DNA of 6,436 nt from Bacteroidota bacterium (GTDB lineage Bacteria; Bacteroidota; Bacteroidia; Flavobacteriales; Flavobacteriaceae), in NCBI GenBank assembly GCA_023393485.1, contig JAEWLD010000054.1, positions 1-6,436 on the forward strand, read 5' to 3'. The position numbers were made by a program, and so were the translations under genes. The notes beneath the pieces were generated by a model that did no database searches, was not told where the DNA came from, and was given only the letters and a program-made list of their open reading frames with translations. Shown here one piece after another: positions 5,849 to 6,436 of the stretch (position 1 is its first letter; each line of letters begins with the position of its first letter).

Positions 5849-6313
5849 TTATTTTTCCTCAAAAAGCTTCGCCACTTCCTGATTGACATATTCCAGAAAT
5901 CGCTCGTCGGCTTCGCTAAAGGCGTCGATGACTTCCGAATCGATATCGATCTGGCCGATATTCGCGCCGTCGACAAAAATCGGGACCACGATTTCGGATT
6001 TCACCGTCATGCTGCAGGCGATGTAATTATCCTGCGCCGAGACATCCGGCACGACAAAATTCTGGTTCGAAACCGCAACCTGTCCGCAAATGCCTTTGCC
6101 GAACGGAATTACGGTATGTTCAGTGTATTCGCCGACATATGGCCCGATCACCAATTCTTCTTTGTCGCCATTGCGGAAGTAAAACCCAACCCAATCATAA
6201 TAGTCGACGTTGTCATGAAGCAAATGACAGATTTTTTGAAGTTTTTCGTCGCGAAGCGTGTGCGTGTTTGTGACGATGTCATTCACTTTTGGCTTGAGCT
6301 CTTCGAAAGTCAT
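5849..6313 (-). CDS. GAF-domain free methionine-(R)-sulfoxide reductase (fRMsr, MsrC/YebR family)
   Basis: The family reduces free L-methionine-(R)-sulfoxide to methionine in the cytoplasm, with thioredoxin as usual reductant, as part of oxidative-damage repair. At 154 residues it is close to the usual 150-165. The single GAF fold covers nearly all of it: DWVGFYF at 40-46, IGPYVG at 56-61, IPFGKGICGQVA at 69-80, VPDVSAQDNYIAC at 88-100, KSEIVVPI at 105-112, IGQIDIDSE at 119-127. Cys76 (GICG) and Cys100 (YIAC) keep the 24-residue spacing of E. coli Cys94 and Cys118. The position of E. coli Cys84, ten residues before Cys76, is His66 here, so one of three conserved cysteines is absent. Neither neighbour is functionally linked. 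Its promoter holds a 7-bp inverted repeat that may be an operator. A plain GAF sensor is less likely given the conserved cysteine motifs. Confidence 0.9.
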   Translation of the reverse strand: MTFEELKPKVNDIVTNTHTLRDEKLQKICHLLHDNVDYYDWVGFYFRNGDKEELVIGPYVGEYTEHTVIPFGKGICGQVAVSNQNFVVPDVSAQDNYIACSMTVKSEIVVPIFVDGANIGQIDIDSEVIDAFSEADERFLEYVNQEVAKLFEEK

Positions 6314-6327
6314 TGGATTGTTTTTTA

Positions 6328-6357
6328 CAAATTTAAACCTTTCACGGTCGTGAAAAT
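6328..6357 (-). promoter_or_regulatory. Candidate promoter of the fRMsr gene
   Basis: On the minus strand TAAATTTG (6335-6328) fully matches the TAnnTTTG -7 element and lies 14 nt before the ATG, giving a very short leader. The -33 position, 19 nt upstream, holds TTT or ATT within ATTTTC rather than TTG, so this half is weak. A weak -33 with an operator in the spacer would suit an activated or repressed promoter (inference). Confidence 0.5.
6340..6355. promoter_or_regulatory. Palindromic operator candidate TTTCACG-N2-CGTGAAA
   Basis: A perfect 7-bp inverted repeat (6340-6346 and 6349-6355) with a 2-bp spacer sits between the -33 and -7 elements of the reductase promoter. A 16-bp symmetric site in this place is typical of a dimeric helix-turn-helix regulator, most simply a repressor. 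I do not recognise the site as belonging to a named regulator. Confidence 0.5.
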
Positions 6358-6371
6358 TATATAGCTTTTTT

Positions 6372-6436
6372 AAAAGTCGAAAGTAGGAAGTGATAAGTCA
6401 AACGTCAAACGTGAAACGTCAAAAGTCAAACGACAA
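6372..6436. repeat. Degenerate heptanucleotide tandem repeat (AAAMGTC-like), continuing past the window
   Basis: Nine successive 7-mers can be read in register on the plus strand from 6372: AAAAGTC, GAAAGTA, GGAAGTG, ATAAGTC, AAACGTC, AAACGTG, AAACGTC, AAAAGTC, AAACGAC, then AA at the edge. The phase is unbroken over 63 bases while individual bases vary. No open reading frame of any family covers it. It lies upstream of the reductase promoter and its full length is not visible. Confidence 0.8.

Noticed and set aside
5849..6313. Cyclic-nucleotide-binding GAF sensor
   Set aside because: The spaced GICG and YIAC cysteines and the single-domain length fit the free methionine sulfoxide reductase family better than a sensor.
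6372..6436. CRISPR array
   Set aside because: The units are 7 bases with no spacers, so the array cannot be CRISPR.

Overview
The window comes from a member of the Bacteroidota, most likely Flavobacteriaceae. The evidence is the protein style (STN plus carboxypeptidase-like regulatory domain, a lipoprotein whose Cys is followed by S-E-E-F-E, a Flavobacterium-like free-methionine-sulfoxide reductase), promoters of the Bacteroidota TTG/TAnnTTTG type, and mostly absent Shine-Dalgarno sequences. Base composition is near 48% GC by eye, rather high for a typical Flavobacterium. All six genes lie on the minus strand, so transcription runs from the right edge to the left.

Right to left: (a) 6372-6436, a degenerate 7-base tandem repeat running off the window; (b) 5849-6313, a GAF-fold free methionine-(R)-sulfoxide reductase with a palindromic operator candidate inside its promoter; (c) 5775-5841, a hairpin whose two arms each consist of four heptamers; (d) 5411-5680, rpsO (ribosomal protein S15) with a near-perfect Bacteroidota promoter and its own terminator; (e) 2942-5263, pnp (polynucleotide phosphorylase) with its own likely promoter, a G-free ACAAC-rich leader, and an Arg/Asp/Glu/Asn-rich C-terminal tail encoded partly by 18-bp repeats, followed by a strong terminator; (f) 1494-2858, a probably surface-exposed lipoprotein with a C-terminal DUF1566/Lcl-type domain; (g) 668-1393, a secreted protein of unknown function; (h) 1-671, the N-terminal part of a secreted or outer-membrane protein with STN and carboxypeptidase-like regulatory domains, overlapping (g) by ATGA and running off the left edge.

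The rpsO-pnp order is the conserved bacterial RNA/translation neighbourhood, but here an intrinsic terminator and a separate promoter split it into two units. Genes (g) and (h) form a translationally coupled envelope pair whose joint role is unknown. There is no clear defence system, mobile element or CRISPR array. The least explained signals are the two heptamer-periodic intergenic elements, the pnp leader and tail, the operator candidate of the reductase, and the uncharacterised envelope pair.
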